A DNA stretch of 64,000 nt from a virus. The stretch is taken from positions 62,001 through 126,000 of IMG/VR virus record IMGVR_UViG_3300022924_000016. The stretch is one strand, 5' to 3'. Positions 51,463 through 59,402 of this stretch are shown here, one piece after another. A program made the position numbers and the translations under genes. The first letter of the stretch is position 1; each line of letters begins with the position of its first letter. The notes under the pieces were generated by a model. That model did no database searches, was not told the DNA's origin, and saw only the letters and a program-made list of their open reading frames with translations.

Positions 51463-51746
51463 GACAAACAATCGTATGTATAAACTCGTCTATGCAAACA
51501 CACACAAAAGACGAAATTGAAAAAGACATGCCAAATTGGATCAAAAAGGATAAGAAATACACAATTAGAGCCTTGCACGATTTCGATTTTGTTTTAGGAA
51601 TTCTTTTAGAAGAGGTTAGAAACGATTTAAAGTATTTTAAGGTGGTAAACAAAACTATAGAGCCTGCTTTTGCTTCTTGGAGGTTCAGGGCATTAAAAGA
51701 GAGTGAAAAAGAAGTAGAAGTTGAACAATTAGAAACAGTAATATAA
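51450..51746 (+). CDS. Conserved phage protein of unknown function (98 aa)
   Basis: Contains KKYTIRALHDFDFVLGILLEE and FASWRFRALKE, a pattern (IRxIxx...LLEEVRN...FAxWRFR) I have seen in small proteins of Bacteroidota phages, with no known function. Probably a small beta-barrel. It overlaps the next gene by one base (TAATG). Confidence 0.6.
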   Translation: MLEIGQTIVCINSSMQTHTKDEIEKDMPNWIKKDKKYTIRALHDFDFVLGILLEEVRNDLKYFKVVNKTIEPAFASWRFRALKESEKEVEVEQLETVI

Positions 51747-51916
51747 TGAAAAAATATGAGTATGCTAAATTAGTTGAAGAGTATGAATCTATGGGCTCTG
51801 TAGAAATAGGGGATATTAATAAACCTTACTTTTTCCCGAAATTATCAGAAGAAGAAAAGAAAATATATTCAAAACAGTTTAAGTTATTATGGGGTGATAA
51901 ATATTTAAAAAAATAA
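51746..51916 (+). CDS. Small hypothetical protein (56 aa)
   Basis: Acidic and helical (MKKYEYAKLVEEYESMGSVE, then FPKLSEEEKKIYSKQFKLLW). Start overlaps the preceding stop. Not recognised. Confidence 0.5.
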   Translation: MKKYEYAKLVEEYESMGSVEIGDINKPYFFPKLSEEEKKIYSKQFKLLWGDKYLKK

Positions 51917-51921
51917 ATAAA

Positions 51922-52152
51922 ATGGAGAATCAAGTATTAAATTACAATTATAGAAAAGGAGTAAGGGAAGTAAAACCAGCTCATCCAATGGTTCAGAATT
52001 GGTTATTTTCAGAAGAAACAGAAGACCAAGCAGTTTTGGCTAATTCTTTAGCTATAGTGGCTGAGAAGAACGGGTTAACGGCTAATGATTTGATTCATCT
52101 TTTTCCCGCGATTTTAAGAATGCTTAAAGATAACTCAAACTGGTCGAAATAA
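51922..52152 (+). CDS. Hypothetical helical protein (76 aa)
   Basis: Contains EETEDQAVLANSLAIVAEKN and LTANDLIHLFPAILRML, a helix-turn-helix-like arrangement without a clear recognition helix. Start ATG follows AAATAAA. Overlaps the next gene by one base. Function unknown. Confidence 0.55.
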   Translation: MENQVLNYNYRKGVREVKPAHPMVQNWLFSEETEDQAVLANSLAIVAEKNGLTANDLIHLFPAILRMLKDNSNWSK

Positions 52153-52415
52153 TGGCAAAGATACTAAAACTATATAATGGAGGACAGATTTATACAGGAG
52201 ATTTTAAAAGGTGTTACTTTTATGTCGCCGCGTATAGTTTCAAACACTGTATAGAACTTTTAAATGAAGCTACAGGAACCAATTCAATACCTTCTCAAAT
52301 GAATCCTTATTGGAATAAAGATTGTTGGGGAAATGCTATGCAAGGAATTGAGCCTACTGAACCCTGTGTTTATTACACTAATATTTCGGAAAAAGGACCT
52401 AAAAGATTATTATGA
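52152..52415 (+). CDS. Hypothetical protein (87 aa)
   Basis: First half FKRCYFYVAAYSFKHCIELL; second half is rich in Trp, Asn and Cys (NPYWNKDCWGNAMQGIEPTE). No family recognised. Overlaps both neighbours. Confidence 0.5.
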   Translation: MAKILKLYNGGQIYTGDFKRCYFYVAAYSFKHCIELLNEATGTNSIPSQMNPYWNKDCWGNAMQGIEPTEPCVYYTNISEKGPKRLL

Positions 52416-52567
52416 CACTAATTATTTTAATACTTCTGTTCATAGCCTATAAATATTTTAAGCCTGACATTGAATGGATTGAAGAGAGTGAGATTTTGAT
52501 TATGCACTATCGTAAAGGGTTAAGTAGGGATTATATGATTTTGTGGAGAAAGAACCGTTCGTTTTAA
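52412..52567 (+). CDS. Small single-pass membrane protein (51 aa)
   Basis: Hydrophobic start MTLIILILLFIAYKYF (one membrane helix or uncleaved signal) followed by a polar basic tail (RDYMILWRKNRSF). ATGA overlap with the previous gene supports coding. Function unknown. Confidence 0.5.
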   Translation: MTLIILILLFIAYKYFKPDIEWIEESEILIMHYRKGLSRDYMILWRKNRSF

Positions 52568-52597
52568 TTCTTTTTTTCCGCGCTAAAAACTAAATAA

Positions 52598-52996
52598 ATG
52601 ACAGATTGGCAACCCCACCCCGACTATAAGAATATGTTCTTTAAGATCAAGGATTTCAATGACTTTACATACTCTGTACAAATCACTTTATTAGAGAACA
52701 AAAGGTCTCAAAAGTTCTATGTCACAGCTTCTTCGGGTAAAAAGAGAAAAGATATGGAAGTATTTGAACAAAAAGCTGATAAATCCCTAGGCGGGATGAA
52801 AGCTTTACTGTGGATAAAAGAAACAGCTTTAAGTTTTACAGAGTGGTTTAATTTTCTGTATAAGGTAAAAGAAAATCAATATCTTTGTATAGGTTGGGCA
52901 GATAGCCGTAGAAGAAATATTTACGAGAGGCTTAAAAAAGACGGTTTTATCTTTATGATGGATGAGGGACAGAAAATATTAATGAAGAAATTATGA
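52598..52996 (+). CDS. Hypothetical protein, possibly acetyltransferase-like (132 aa)
   Basis: The C-terminal part IGWADSRRRNIYERLKKDGF (about residues 99-118) resembles the end of small GNAT-type acetyltransferases (xxRRxxYxRLxxxGF), but the acetyl-CoA loop is not clear. The first half is beta/helical (YSVQITLLENKRSQKFYVTA). The upstream gap of 30 bases contains a GC-rich CCGCGC within A/T sequence. Confidence 0.5.
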   Translation: MTDWQPHPDYKNMFFKIKDFNDFTYSVQITLLENKRSQKFYVTASSGKKRKDMEVFEQKADKSLGGMKALLWIKETALSFTEWFNFLYKVKENQYLCIGWADSRRRNIYERLKKDGFIFMMDEGQKILMKKL

Positions 52997-53202
52997 TAGG
53001 AGAGTGGTATAAGTGGGAAGAAGACTTCAATAAAGTAAGAACAGCTTTGAAATTAGAAATAAAAAAGTTTAATAAAGAAAATCAGTTATGTTACTATGAT
53101 TCGATTGATTTGACAGGTAAAGGACTAGATGAAGAAACCGCCGAAGAAATTGAGGGGATAAGATTCGGAGTTTCTAAAGGAACGGAAATAACACCGATAT
53201 AA
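52993..53202 (+). CDS. Hypothetical protein (69 aa)
   Basis: Charged helical start (WYKWEEDFNKVRTALKLEIK) and an acidic second half (GLDEETAEEIEGIRFGVSKG). ATGA overlap with the previous gene. Not recognised. Confidence 0.5.
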   Translation: MIGEWYKWEEDFNKVRTALKLEIKKFNKENQLCYYDSIDLTGKGLDEETAEEIEGIRFGVSKGTEITPI

Positions 53203-53204
53203 TT

Positions 53205-53426
53205 ATGATAAAAGAAAATTTTGAAAAATTAACAGAAGAAGATTTAATATTTGACTCACTCAGTATCCCGCAATGCTGGGAAGAATTCGAGAGAACAGGA
53301 GACTTAAAACCTCTAGAGAACGCTTCAATAGCTCTAAATAAAGTCCTAAGAGAAAGCGTTGAAATTTTAAAAACAACAAATCCTGAGAATGTATATTTAA
53401 TTAACCGCTTAAAACAGTTTATATAA
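53205..53426 (+). CDS. Hypothetical acidic helical protein (73 aa)
   Basis: Mostly helix: LTEEDLIFDSLSIPQCWEEF, then SIALNKVLRESVEILK. Shares one base with the next gene. No known domain. Confidence 0.5.
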   Translation: MIKENFEKLTEEDLIFDSLSIPQCWEEFERTGDLKPLENASIALNKVLRESVEILKTTNPENVYLINRLKQFI

Positions 53427-53896
53427 TGAAAAAATATTCAGATAATCAATACCGAGGAATTTTTAGAAATAATAATCTTACAGATTTAGCATTAATAAAG
53501 AACAAAAAGAAAAAAGGATTAGGTGCAAACTTAGTCTCTTTGGAAGCATTGACTTATATTCTAGAAGATTTCGGAATTAGTGTTTTTGGGGCAACAAAAG
53601 TAGAAAACACAGAATTAGAATTTTACTATGCTTGGGTGGATTTAGAAGTGCCTTTAGAGAATGAAGAACTACTTAGACAGCTTTATGGGTATGAAGATAT
53701 AACAGTTGATGTCGGAATAACCCAAAATTTTGTTGAGAATTGTCAAATTTCTTTTGGATATAACACTAAGAATTTTACTTGCCAGCTTAGAAAAAATATT
53801 TTTGGAACAATTGAAGAAAGAAAACTTTTCACTAGCTTTACAGAAATGATGGAAAAGATTAACTCTACTGAAGATGTAGAAAAATGGTTTGAATAA
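53426..53896 (+). CDS. Hypothetical protein (156 aa)
   Basis: Contains KGLGANLVSLEALTYILEDF (about residues 34-53) and a beta-rich middle (ELEFYYAWVDLEVPLENEEL). The C-terminus is helical and acidic. No enzyme motif. Overlaps both neighbours by one base. Confidence 0.55.
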   Translation: MKKYSDNQYRGIFRNNNLTDLALIKNKKKKGLGANLVSLEALTYILEDFGISVFGATKVENTELEFYYAWVDLEVPLENEELLRQLYGYEDITVDVGITQNFVENCQISFGYNTKNFTCQLRKNIFGTIEERKLFTSFTEMMEKINSTEDVEKWFE

Positions 53897-54102
53897 TGCA
53901 AGAATATAAAAAATACAATACATTCAAAGAGTGGAGCAATGAACACTTGATGCTGGCATTATATCAAGTAGAAGAAAGCTTTGATTATTTCTTAGAGCTA
54001 AGAATTTCAGAACTTGAATCTCTACAAGAAAAGTGCGAGACAGAATGTGAGAAGCAAGCCAACATTAGAGTTATTAACGAGTTAAAAAGATTGGGGAAAT
54101 AG
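53896..54102 (+). CDS. Small helical protein before primase (68 aa)
   Basis: Charged helical protein (LRISELESLQEKCETECEKQ is coiled-coil-like). It ends directly at the primase start, so likely co-translated. Function unknown. Confidence 0.5.
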   Translation: MQEYKKYNTFKEWSNEHLMLALYQVEESFDYFLELRISELESLQEKCETECEKQANIRVINELKRLGK

Positions 54103-55023
54103 ATGGATGAAAGTTTTATTGACAGTATATCTTTTCCTTGGTATGAGGCCGATATCAGAAAAATAAGACCGAAAGGAAACATTACTCTCAGGCAAATGAT
54201 TAACTCTACCATAGCTCCAAAAGAAGTACTAAAGCAAACTTTTAGAGAAATTGAAAAAGCTTCTTTGGCGGGAGATAAAACTTTGAAAGCAGAATTAAAA
54301 AAAGGTCTTTTTGCAATGACTCCATGTGTTCAAATAGAGGGTTCGAGAAATTATGAAAGTGTTAAATCATTCAACAATATTTTAGTAATCGAGTATGATG
54401 GAATTGAACATTCTAATATCTTGAGAGACTATGTTTTTGAGAAATTTGACAGTTGTTTTTTTGCCTTTTTGTCACCGAGTAAAAGTGGTTGTAAATTTTT
54501 ATTCAGAATCAGTCCAGTAACGACAGTTTTGGAATTCAAAAGGCTTTTTTGGGGACTTGCTTATGAGTTAGATAAGTTTATAAATTTGGATTATTCGGGA
54601 GCCAACCCTGTATTACCTTTGTTTATAAGCTGGGATGAAGAGGCCAAAGTGAGAGAAAACCCAACAGAATGGTCAAGAGGCGGGTATAAGGAAGGAAGTT
54701 TTGTTGCGTATGAAGGAGATTTCGAAACCCCAGAAGATGTAAATGAAGAGGATAAAAAAGAAGTTATAAATAAGATAACGTACTTATTCAATAAGATTGA
54801 AGATAATGGCCATCCACAATGCCTTAAAGCTTCCTGCCTCCTTTCAGGTTATGTAGCAAGCAATTATATCTCATTTGATGAAGCGCAAGATCTACTGATA
54901 GAACTTATTGACAATAATGACTATCTTTCAAAAGACCTGAATAACTACAAAACGACTGCTAAAACAATGCTATTGAAATGTCTCGGAAGCCCTGTTCTTT
55001 TAAAACGCCACCAAAATGACTAG
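54103..55023 (+). CDS. Primase-like protein, BT4734/VirE N-terminal type (306 aa)
   Basis: Residues about 65-220 match the BT4734-like domain: FAMTPCVQIEGSR, the acidic site LVIEYDG (E97, D99 in place of the usual DxD), the loop SPSKSGCKFLFRI (124-136), and LFISWDEEA (about 207-215). These domains belong to the archaeo-eukaryotic primase group. It would prime DNA synthesis for the polymerase at 47934. The usual C-terminal helicase part is missing; the last 80 residues are a small helical domain. It overlaps the next gene by 8 bases. Confidence 0.75.
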   Translation: MDESFIDSISFPWYEADIRKIRPKGNITLRQMINSTIAPKEVLKQTFREIEKASLAGDKTLKAELKKGLFAMTPCVQIEGSRNYESVKSFNNILVIEYDGIEHSNILRDYVFEKFDSCFFAFLSPSKSGCKFLFRISPVTTVLEFKRLFWGLAYELDKFINLDYSGANPVLPLFISWDEEAKVRENPTEWSRGGYKEGSFVAYEGDFETPEDVNEEDKKEVINKITYLFNKIEDNGHPQCLKASCLLSGYVASNYISFDEAQDLLIELIDNNDYLSKDLNNYKTTAKTMLLKCLGSPVLLKRHQND

Positions 55024-55177
55024 AGAAGAAAAACTGATTAGTTTATTACAACCTAAAGATTATGTTTCAAAATTAAAATTGTATTGTAGAGACAGCGTTT
55101 TTAAAATAGAAAAATTCCGCGAAAAAGAGAAACACACTAAAAGAGTAAAAATAACAAAATGGACAGAAGAAGGGTAG
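55016..55177 (+). CDS. Small basic protein (53 aa)
   Basis: Reads MTREEKLISLLQPKDYVSKL, then a strongly basic end (REKEKHTKRVKITKW). It overlaps the primase gene by 8 bases and the next by 19. Possibly nucleic-acid binding, by charge only. Confidence 0.5.
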   Translation: MTREEKLISLLQPKDYVSKLKLYCRDSVFKIEKFREKEKHTKRVKITKWTEEG

Positions 55178-55404
55178 AAATAGAAGGTAGGTATGTAGAT
55201 CAAGAGGGGGGTGTAACAGTAATTTCAGTGCCTATTAGAGAGCTAATTGAAACATTGGACTATAATGGCTACACTGTAGTTCAAGATAGCGAAGTTAACC
55301 TGGATTATTCAGATAAGATAAAATTTGAAGAACTGGTAGAGAAGTACTTAAAAGCCTCTTGGAGTGAAAGAGAAGAAATTTACAAAAATGCCACGAAACA
55401 ATAA
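55159..55404 (+). CDS. Hypothetical protein (81 aa)
   Basis: Beta-rich first half (VEIEGRYVDQEGGVTVISVP) and helical second half. Start ATG is inside the preceding gene. No known family. Confidence 0.5.
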   Translation: MDRRRVEIEGRYVDQEGGVTVISVPIRELIETLDYNGYTVVQDSEVNLDYSDKIKFEELVEKYLKASWSEREEIYKNATKQ

Positions 55405-55621
55405 AGAGTATTGCCGTAATTGGCACGCTAAGAATAGAGAAAGAAGTAGAGAACTAGCCAAAGAATATTACCAAAGAATCTCAAAGCCAATAGAGCCTTT
55501 AAAATCACAAAAAGAAGTGAATAAAATACTTAAACATAATTCTGAGTGTTTTTTATACGATTTAGAAGTTGAGAAATGGTCTTTAAGGCATTGGAGAATA
55601 TTTGAAAAATTAACAGATTAA
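55388..55621 (+). CDS. Small basic protein (77 aa)
   Basis: Start ATG 55388 (MPRNNKEYCRNWHAKNRERS) is preferred over an upstream GTG. The C-x3-H pattern and Arg/Lys-rich helix resemble small phage HNH-associated or DNA-binding proteins, but no second metal pair is visible. C-terminus has W/R-rich sequence (KWSLRHWRIFEKL). Confidence 0.5.
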   Translation: MPRNNKEYCRNWHAKNRERSRELAKEYYQRISKPIEPLKSQKEVNKILKHNSECFLYDLEVEKWSLRHWRIFEKLTD

Positions 55622-55630
55622 AAATACTAT

Positions 55631-55891
55631 ATGAAAGACAAAACCCTAGAATTAGACGAAAATTACTCGATAGAAATTACAACAAACGATTTCTACTTGA
55701 AGTATGAGAACAAGTACCTGAAAGACGGCAAAGAAGTAAACTCCAAAAACGGATGGTCTTATCCAAACCTAAAACTGAGCCTAAAAAAGTATCTAGAGGA
55801 AAGCCAAAAACAAGATAGTTTAAATGGTATTTTAGAAGCAACAAATAGAGTAGAACAAACAATTGAAGCATTATGCAAAACTTTAAAGTAG
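55631..55891 (+). CDS. Hypothetical protein, tandem pair member 1 (86 aa)
   Basis: Beta start YSIEITTNDFYLKYENKYLK, then YPNLKLSLKKYLEES and a helical C-terminus (NRVEQTIEALCKTLK). Its neighbour at 55873 has the same plan (YTIEVAEEAFTL, YPHKTLKDVLQQYI, AETVETKIK), so these are likely tandem duplicates. Overlap is 19 bases. Confidence 0.55.
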   Translation: MKDKTLELDENYSIEITTNDFYLKYENKYLKDGKEVNSKNGWSYPNLKLSLKKYLEESQKQDSLNGILEATNRVEQTIEALCKTLK

Positions 55892-56088
55892 ATACAAATT
55901 ACACAATTGAAGTAGCAGAGGAAGCATTTACTTTAAATCATAAAGATAAAACTTATCCCCATAAAACCTTAAAAGACGTACTACAGCAGTACATAAGCTT
56001 GGCTTTGGACGAGGATAATTTTGAATTGGTTTTTAAAAACGCCGAGACAGTAGAAACAAAGATAAAAAGACAGTTTAAAAAGAGATGA
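55873..56088 (+). CDS. Hypothetical protein, tandem pair member 2 (71 aa)
   Basis: Shorter paralogue of the protein at 55631: NYTIEVAEEAFTLNHKDKTY, then TLKDVLQQYISLAL and a basic helical end (ETKIKRQFKKR). Overlaps its neighbours on both sides. Function unknown. Confidence 0.55.
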   Translation: MQNFKVDTNYTIEVAEEAFTLNHKDKTYPHKTLKDVLQQYISLALDEDNFELVFKNAETVETKIKRQFKKR

Positions 56089-56288
56089 AAGAACTTAGAA
56101 AAAATGAGTACGTTGAGCTACTTGAAATAAATGAACTAATTTTTGAAGAAAAAGAACATTCAATAGTAGCGGACATACCAAAAATAGGTAAAACAACCTA
56201 TTATCCAAAATCGAACAAAGTTCTAATCCACAAAGAAAATAAGTGGGAAGAAGATGGATTTTACTACATTAAAAACAAACTAAAATGA
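56085..56288 (+). CDS. Hypothetical protein (67 aa)
   Basis: Acidic start and a beta/basic second half (KIGKTTYYPKSNKVLIHKEN). ATGA overlaps on both ends. Not recognised. Confidence 0.5.
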   Translation: MKELRKNEYVELLEINELIFEEKEHSIVADIPKIGKTTYYPKSNKVLIHKENKWEEDGFYYIKNKLK

Positions 56289-56515
56289 AATATCAAGAAT
56301 TAGAGGATAACAAAAATTTCCAAAAAGGGGATCGTGTGATTATTCCCGTAGGCTTCGGATATAAGATACTTGATGTATTGGAAGATGATTTAGGATTATA
56401 CTGTGTAGATCCCTGCGGAGGAAAATCAAGCAAAAGACATATTTTCATATCCGAGCATGATAAGTGGGATACTTCGTTAATAAAAGAATTAGGATTTAGA
56501 AAAATAAAACAATAG
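56285..56515 (+). CDS. Hypothetical small beta protein (76 aa)
   Basis: FQKGDRVIIPVGFGYKILDV (about residues 11-30) looks like an SH3-like barrel, followed by YCVDPCGGKSSKRHIFI. No named family. Directly precedes the MazG-like gene. Confidence 0.5.
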   Translation: MKYQELEDNKNFQKGDRVIIPVGFGYKILDVLEDDLGLYCVDPCGGKSSKRHIFISEHDKWDTSLIKELGFRKIKQ

Positions 56516-56878
56516 ATGCAAAAAGAAATTAATACGTTAAGAGATATCTGCTATAAAAACTCATTTAATGCAGGCTGGCATACAAATTTAGCAACAGGGG
56601 AGATATTGAAAAGAAATAAAGGCGAAATGCTGATGTTAGTAGTCACTGAAATAGCTGAGGCGATGGAAGGGGAAAGGAAAGACTTAATGGATGACCACTT
56701 ACCAAACAGACCGATGGCAGAAGTAGAAATGGCGGATGCTGTAATCAGGATTATGGATTATTGTGGTAGATGGGGATATGATATTGGTGGAGCGATTGAA
56801 GAGAAGTTGCAATACAACAAAAGTCGTTTAGATCACAAAGTAGAAAACAGAATAAAAGATGGAGGTAAAAAGTTCTAA
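56516..56878 (+). CDS. MazG-like nucleotide pyrophosphohydrolase (120 aa)
   Basis: All-alpha NTP-PPase of the MazG/iMazG group: metal-binding EIAEAMEGERKD (E45, E48) and AEVEMADAVIRIMDY (E71, D74), then the conserved LQYNKSRLDHK and C-terminal GGKKF. It would hydrolyse nucleoside triphosphates to monophosphates, for example to clear altered nucleotides or influence the host alarmone pool. Common among phage replication genes. It follows the previous stop directly and shares one base with the next gene. Confidence 0.88.
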   Translation: MQKEINTLRDICYKNSFNAGWHTNLATGEILKRNKGEMLMLVVTEIAEAMEGERKDLMDDHLPNRPMAEVEMADAVIRIMDYCGRWGYDIGGAIEEKLQYNKSRLDHKVENRIKDGGKKF

Positions 56879-57120
56879 TGTCTAACCGACAAAAAGCATT
56901 AGAGGCACTAAATTCAAAAACATTGCCTCTAAATTTAATTTGGAATTGCTACCTAGAAGAATGCCATGAAAGAAAATTCAGAGCACATCCAATAAGCACA
57001 TTCCAAACAGCAATCAACCAATGGATAAGGTTTACAGATACTGACTTAAATTTGTATTTGGTTAAGAAGTTCAAAATAAACAGTCTAGAGAAAGACGGAG
57101 AAATCATAAAATATTATTAG
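56878..57120 (+). CDS. Hypothetical protein (80 aa)
   Basis: Contains KTLPLNLIWNCYLEECHERK and HPISTFQTAINQWIRF. No motif recognised. Overlaps the MazG-like gene by one base. Confidence 0.5.
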   Translation: MSNRQKALEALNSKTLPLNLIWNCYLEECHERKFRAHPISTFQTAINQWIRFTDTDLNLYLVKKFKINSLEKDGEIIKYY

Positions 57121-57121
57121 A

Positions 57122-57739
57122 ATGTTCGTCAATTTTAAAGTTGTAGATAAGTTCTTAAAAGAATTTAAGATAGAAGATTTATTTTTTATTCTCGCCGTAA
57201 AACAGCAAGACCGAGAAAACATACAAGAGTATTGTAATTTAAGTTCAAGCCAAAAACTTTTAGATTCAGGCTATTTAAAACGAATCAAAAACGGTGAATT
57301 AAGGCTTGATAAAAAAGGTACAGAGTTTTTAAGGGATTTGGGTAAGTCAGACAAGATTAGCGAGGATACAGAGAAACTATGTTCTTGGCTGGTTGAATTG
57401 TATCGAGGTAGAGAAGATGGAATCGTGAAAAATAAACAAGAAATTCGTAGAAAGGCTCAGTGGTATTCGGACGAGACAGGGATCTTTAAAAATCGTTTAG
57501 CTGTATTGTTGCAATGTTTTATGCAAGACTGCTACACAAAGGAATCTGGCTTGACAATACAAGAGTTTAAAGAACAGAATCCAAGAATGTGCATGAACAA
57601 TATGTTGGACAATTTATTCTATAAGCCCGAATCAATGTTCGACAAGCACTACACACTTGCCAAATCTCCTTTGAATAACTACTTTGAAGATAACCAACAG
57701 TACATTGAAGAGGTTTGGCGAAAAAACAATTTAGAATAG
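57122..57739 (+). CDS. Hypothetical protein with winged-helix-like N-terminus (205 aa)
   Basis: The first 75 residues (FKIEDLFFILAVKQQDRENI, then LLDSGYLKRIKNGELRLDKK and TEFLRDL) resemble a winged-helix DNA-binding domain. The rest is helical. Its position among replication genes suggests a regulator or replication accessory factor, which is inference. Confidence 0.5.
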   Translation: MFVNFKVVDKFLKEFKIEDLFFILAVKQQDRENIQEYCNLSSSQKLLDSGYLKRIKNGELRLDKKGTEFLRDLGKSDKISEDTEKLCSWLVELYRGREDGIVKNKQEIRRKAQWYSDETGIFKNRLAVLLQCFMQDCYTKESGLTIQEFKEQNPRMCMNNMLDNLFYKPESMFDKHYTLAKSPLNNYFEDNQQYIEEVWRKNNLE

Positions 57740-57741
57740 AA

Positions 57742-58395
57742 ATGAGAAAGAAAAAATTAGTTGAATTATTTGCAGGCTCAAGATGTATGAGTAAAGAAGG
57801 TGAAAAATTGGGAATGGAGACATTTTCTATTGATTGGACACCTTATGAAGATATTGATTTATCTATTGATATTGAATATTTACTTTTAAGTGATATTCCT
57901 TTTATACCCGATCACGTTCACGCATCTTTCGACTGCACTACTTACACCATTGCCGCTATCTCGCATCATAGAAATGGCACAGAACCAAAATCAGACTATG
58001 CAAAAAAATGTGATAGAGTGAATCAAAGAGTGATTTTTTTAATTAAAGAATGGATGAAAGTAAACCCAAACTTAACTTTTACTTTTGAAAATCCAAGAGG
58101 AATGTTGAGGCATATGCGATGGATGCAAGAATTTAAAAGATACACGGTTTGGTATTGCCAGTATGGAGATGAAAGAGCTAAACCAACAGATATTTGGACT
58201 AACTTGCAGAATTGGAAACCTAGACCTATGTGCAGAAATTACAAATATGACAAAGAGGGTAATATAATAGATAAGCATTGTCATCACGAAAGTGCAAGAC
58301 GTGGAGCAAAAACAGGAACTCAGGGTAAAAAAGGAAGTTATGAACGATCTAAAATACCAGTAGAACTCTGTCAAGAAATCTTAAAATCAATTTAG
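57742..58395 (+). CDS. Short cytosine-5 methyltransferase-like protein (217 aa)
   Basis: Start ATG 57742 (MRKKKLVELF) gives the usual N-terminus; an upstream start adds a few basic residues. Motif I is LVELFAGSR (6-14), the catalytic-loop equivalent is SFDCTTYT with C65 (the common PCQ becomes DCT), and motif VI is FENPRG (115-120). The C-terminus RSKIPVELCQEIL fits a phage family with IPxxLxxxI ends. The long target-recognition domain is absent. It may methylate or otherwise modify cytosine, or be a divergent enzyme. Confidence 0.75.
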   Translation: MRKKKLVELFAGSRCMSKEGEKLGMETFSIDWTPYEDIDLSIDIEYLLLSDIPFIPDHVHASFDCTTYTIAAISHHRNGTEPKSDYAKKCDRVNQRVIFLIKEWMKVNPNLTFTFENPRGMLRHMRWMQEFKRYTVWYCQYGDERAKPTDIWTNLQNWKPRPMCRNYKYDKEGNIIDKHCHHESARRGAKTGTQGKKGSYERSKIPVELCQEILKSI

Positions 58396-58397
58396 AT

Positions 58398-58693
58398 ATG
58401 AAAATGGAGTATAAGGGTAGATGGGGGATTGCAGTATGAAAGGGGAGGAGGTAAAAACTTAAACTTAATCATGCCAAATCATTTATACACAGACTCCACA
58501 CGAACAGATCAGAAAAGTATTAAGAAGAAACGGTACAACCATCTTGAAAGATATTTCAGATGAGTGGTTAGATAACATTATTATTTATGAAGAAGACCAA
58601 AGACCTGATAATCCTTTTTTACCTATTTATCACGCGGAAAAAGAGTTTAGAAAAATGAATGATATTTCAAACAAAACTGACGATAATGATTGA
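58398..58693 (+). pseudogene. Frameshifted small gene
   Basis: From 58475 to the stop at 58693 one frame reads like a real protein (IIYTQTPHEQIRKVLRRNGT, then LKDISDEWLDNIIIYEEDQR, PDNPFLPIYHAEKEF), but it has no ATG or GTG near its start. An ATG at 58471 is in another frame and ends at 58561. Removing one A in the AAA at 58476-58478 would join ATG-CCA to that frame. The upstream 60 bases are unusually G-rich and hold only tiny ORFs, one beginning at 58398. Likely a decaying gene, a sequencing slip, or a programmed shift. Confidence 0.5.
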
Positions 58694-58711
58694 AATAACG
58701 GACAATAAAAA

Positions 58712-58930
58712 ATGAAAAATGAATTAAAACCACTCAAAAACCGTCTAAATAAAATAGGAATCGAAATGTCAGGAAACGTTCCTTGGATATATTTAGATAA
58801 AGTAAACGGCAAAAGAGTCCAAGAAAAACTACATTCCGAACATTATTTTACAGTAGCTTTTTATAGTAGTAAAGGTTACATCTTGACAGACCTAAAAGAA
58901 ATATTTAAAATTATTAGAAAATATAGATGA
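58712..58930 (+). CDS. Hypothetical basic protein (72 aa)
   Basis: Reads MKNELKPLKNRLNKIGIEMS, then NVPWIYLDKVNGKRVQEKLH, and FYSSKGYILTDLKEIFKII. A small alpha/beta domain of a type common in phage genomes (PWIYLxxVNGxRV). Function not known. Confidence 0.55.
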   Translation: MKNELKPLKNRLNKIGIEMSGNVPWIYLDKVNGKRVQEKLHSEHYFTVAFYSSKGYILTDLKEIFKIIRKYR

Positions 58931-59139
58931 CAACAAGACACGAACTATACTCAGAACTTGAAATTTGGGTGAAAGATAAAATAGAAGATTTAGAAATCGA
59001 AAGGGATGAAGAATCAATGATGTGGCAAGAGGGCGCAGAAAACCCAAGCCACGAAGATTATGAAATCTGTATACAAGCTTTAAATCAAATCAATAAAGAC
59101 TATCACGAATCAATGGAATTTTTAGAGAATTTATTATGA
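58927..59139 (+). CDS. Hypothetical acidic protein (70 aa)
   Basis: Glu/Asp-rich helical sequence (EIWVKDKIEDLEIERDEESM), then EDYEICIQALNQINKDY. ATGA overlaps at both ends. No motif recognised. Confidence 0.5.
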   Translation: MTTRHELYSELEIWVKDKIEDLEIERDEESMMWQEGAENPSHEDYEICIQALNQINKDYHESMEFLENLL

Positions 59140-59402
59140 AAGTACAAGAGTTTTTAAAAGAAATTTCAATGAACATAGGAGTAGTTGACAATCATTCTTA
59201 CTTAACAAAGGCAATGGAAGATTTTGCCGAATATAAATTAAAAGAGTATCAAAAAAGTCTTGCAAGTATGTGTGAAGAAGAAATCAAAAATTGTTGGGAT
59301 TTTGGAGAAATGTCTGAAACAGAAGAAGATGCAGTGATGTGGATGCACAGAAGAAACACATTTGAAGAACTACAATCTAAGTTTGAAAATGAAACTACTT
59401 AA
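59136..59402 (+). CDS. Hypothetical helical protein (88 aa)
   Basis: Helical, with MEDFAEYKLKEYQKSLASMC and CWDFGEMSETEEDAVMWMHR. It overlaps the next gene by 14 bases. Not recognised. Confidence 0.5.
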   Translation: MKVQEFLKEISMNIGVVDNHSYLTKAMEDFAEYKLKEYQKSLASMCEEEIKNCWDFGEMSETEEDAVMWMHRRNTFEELQSKFENETT

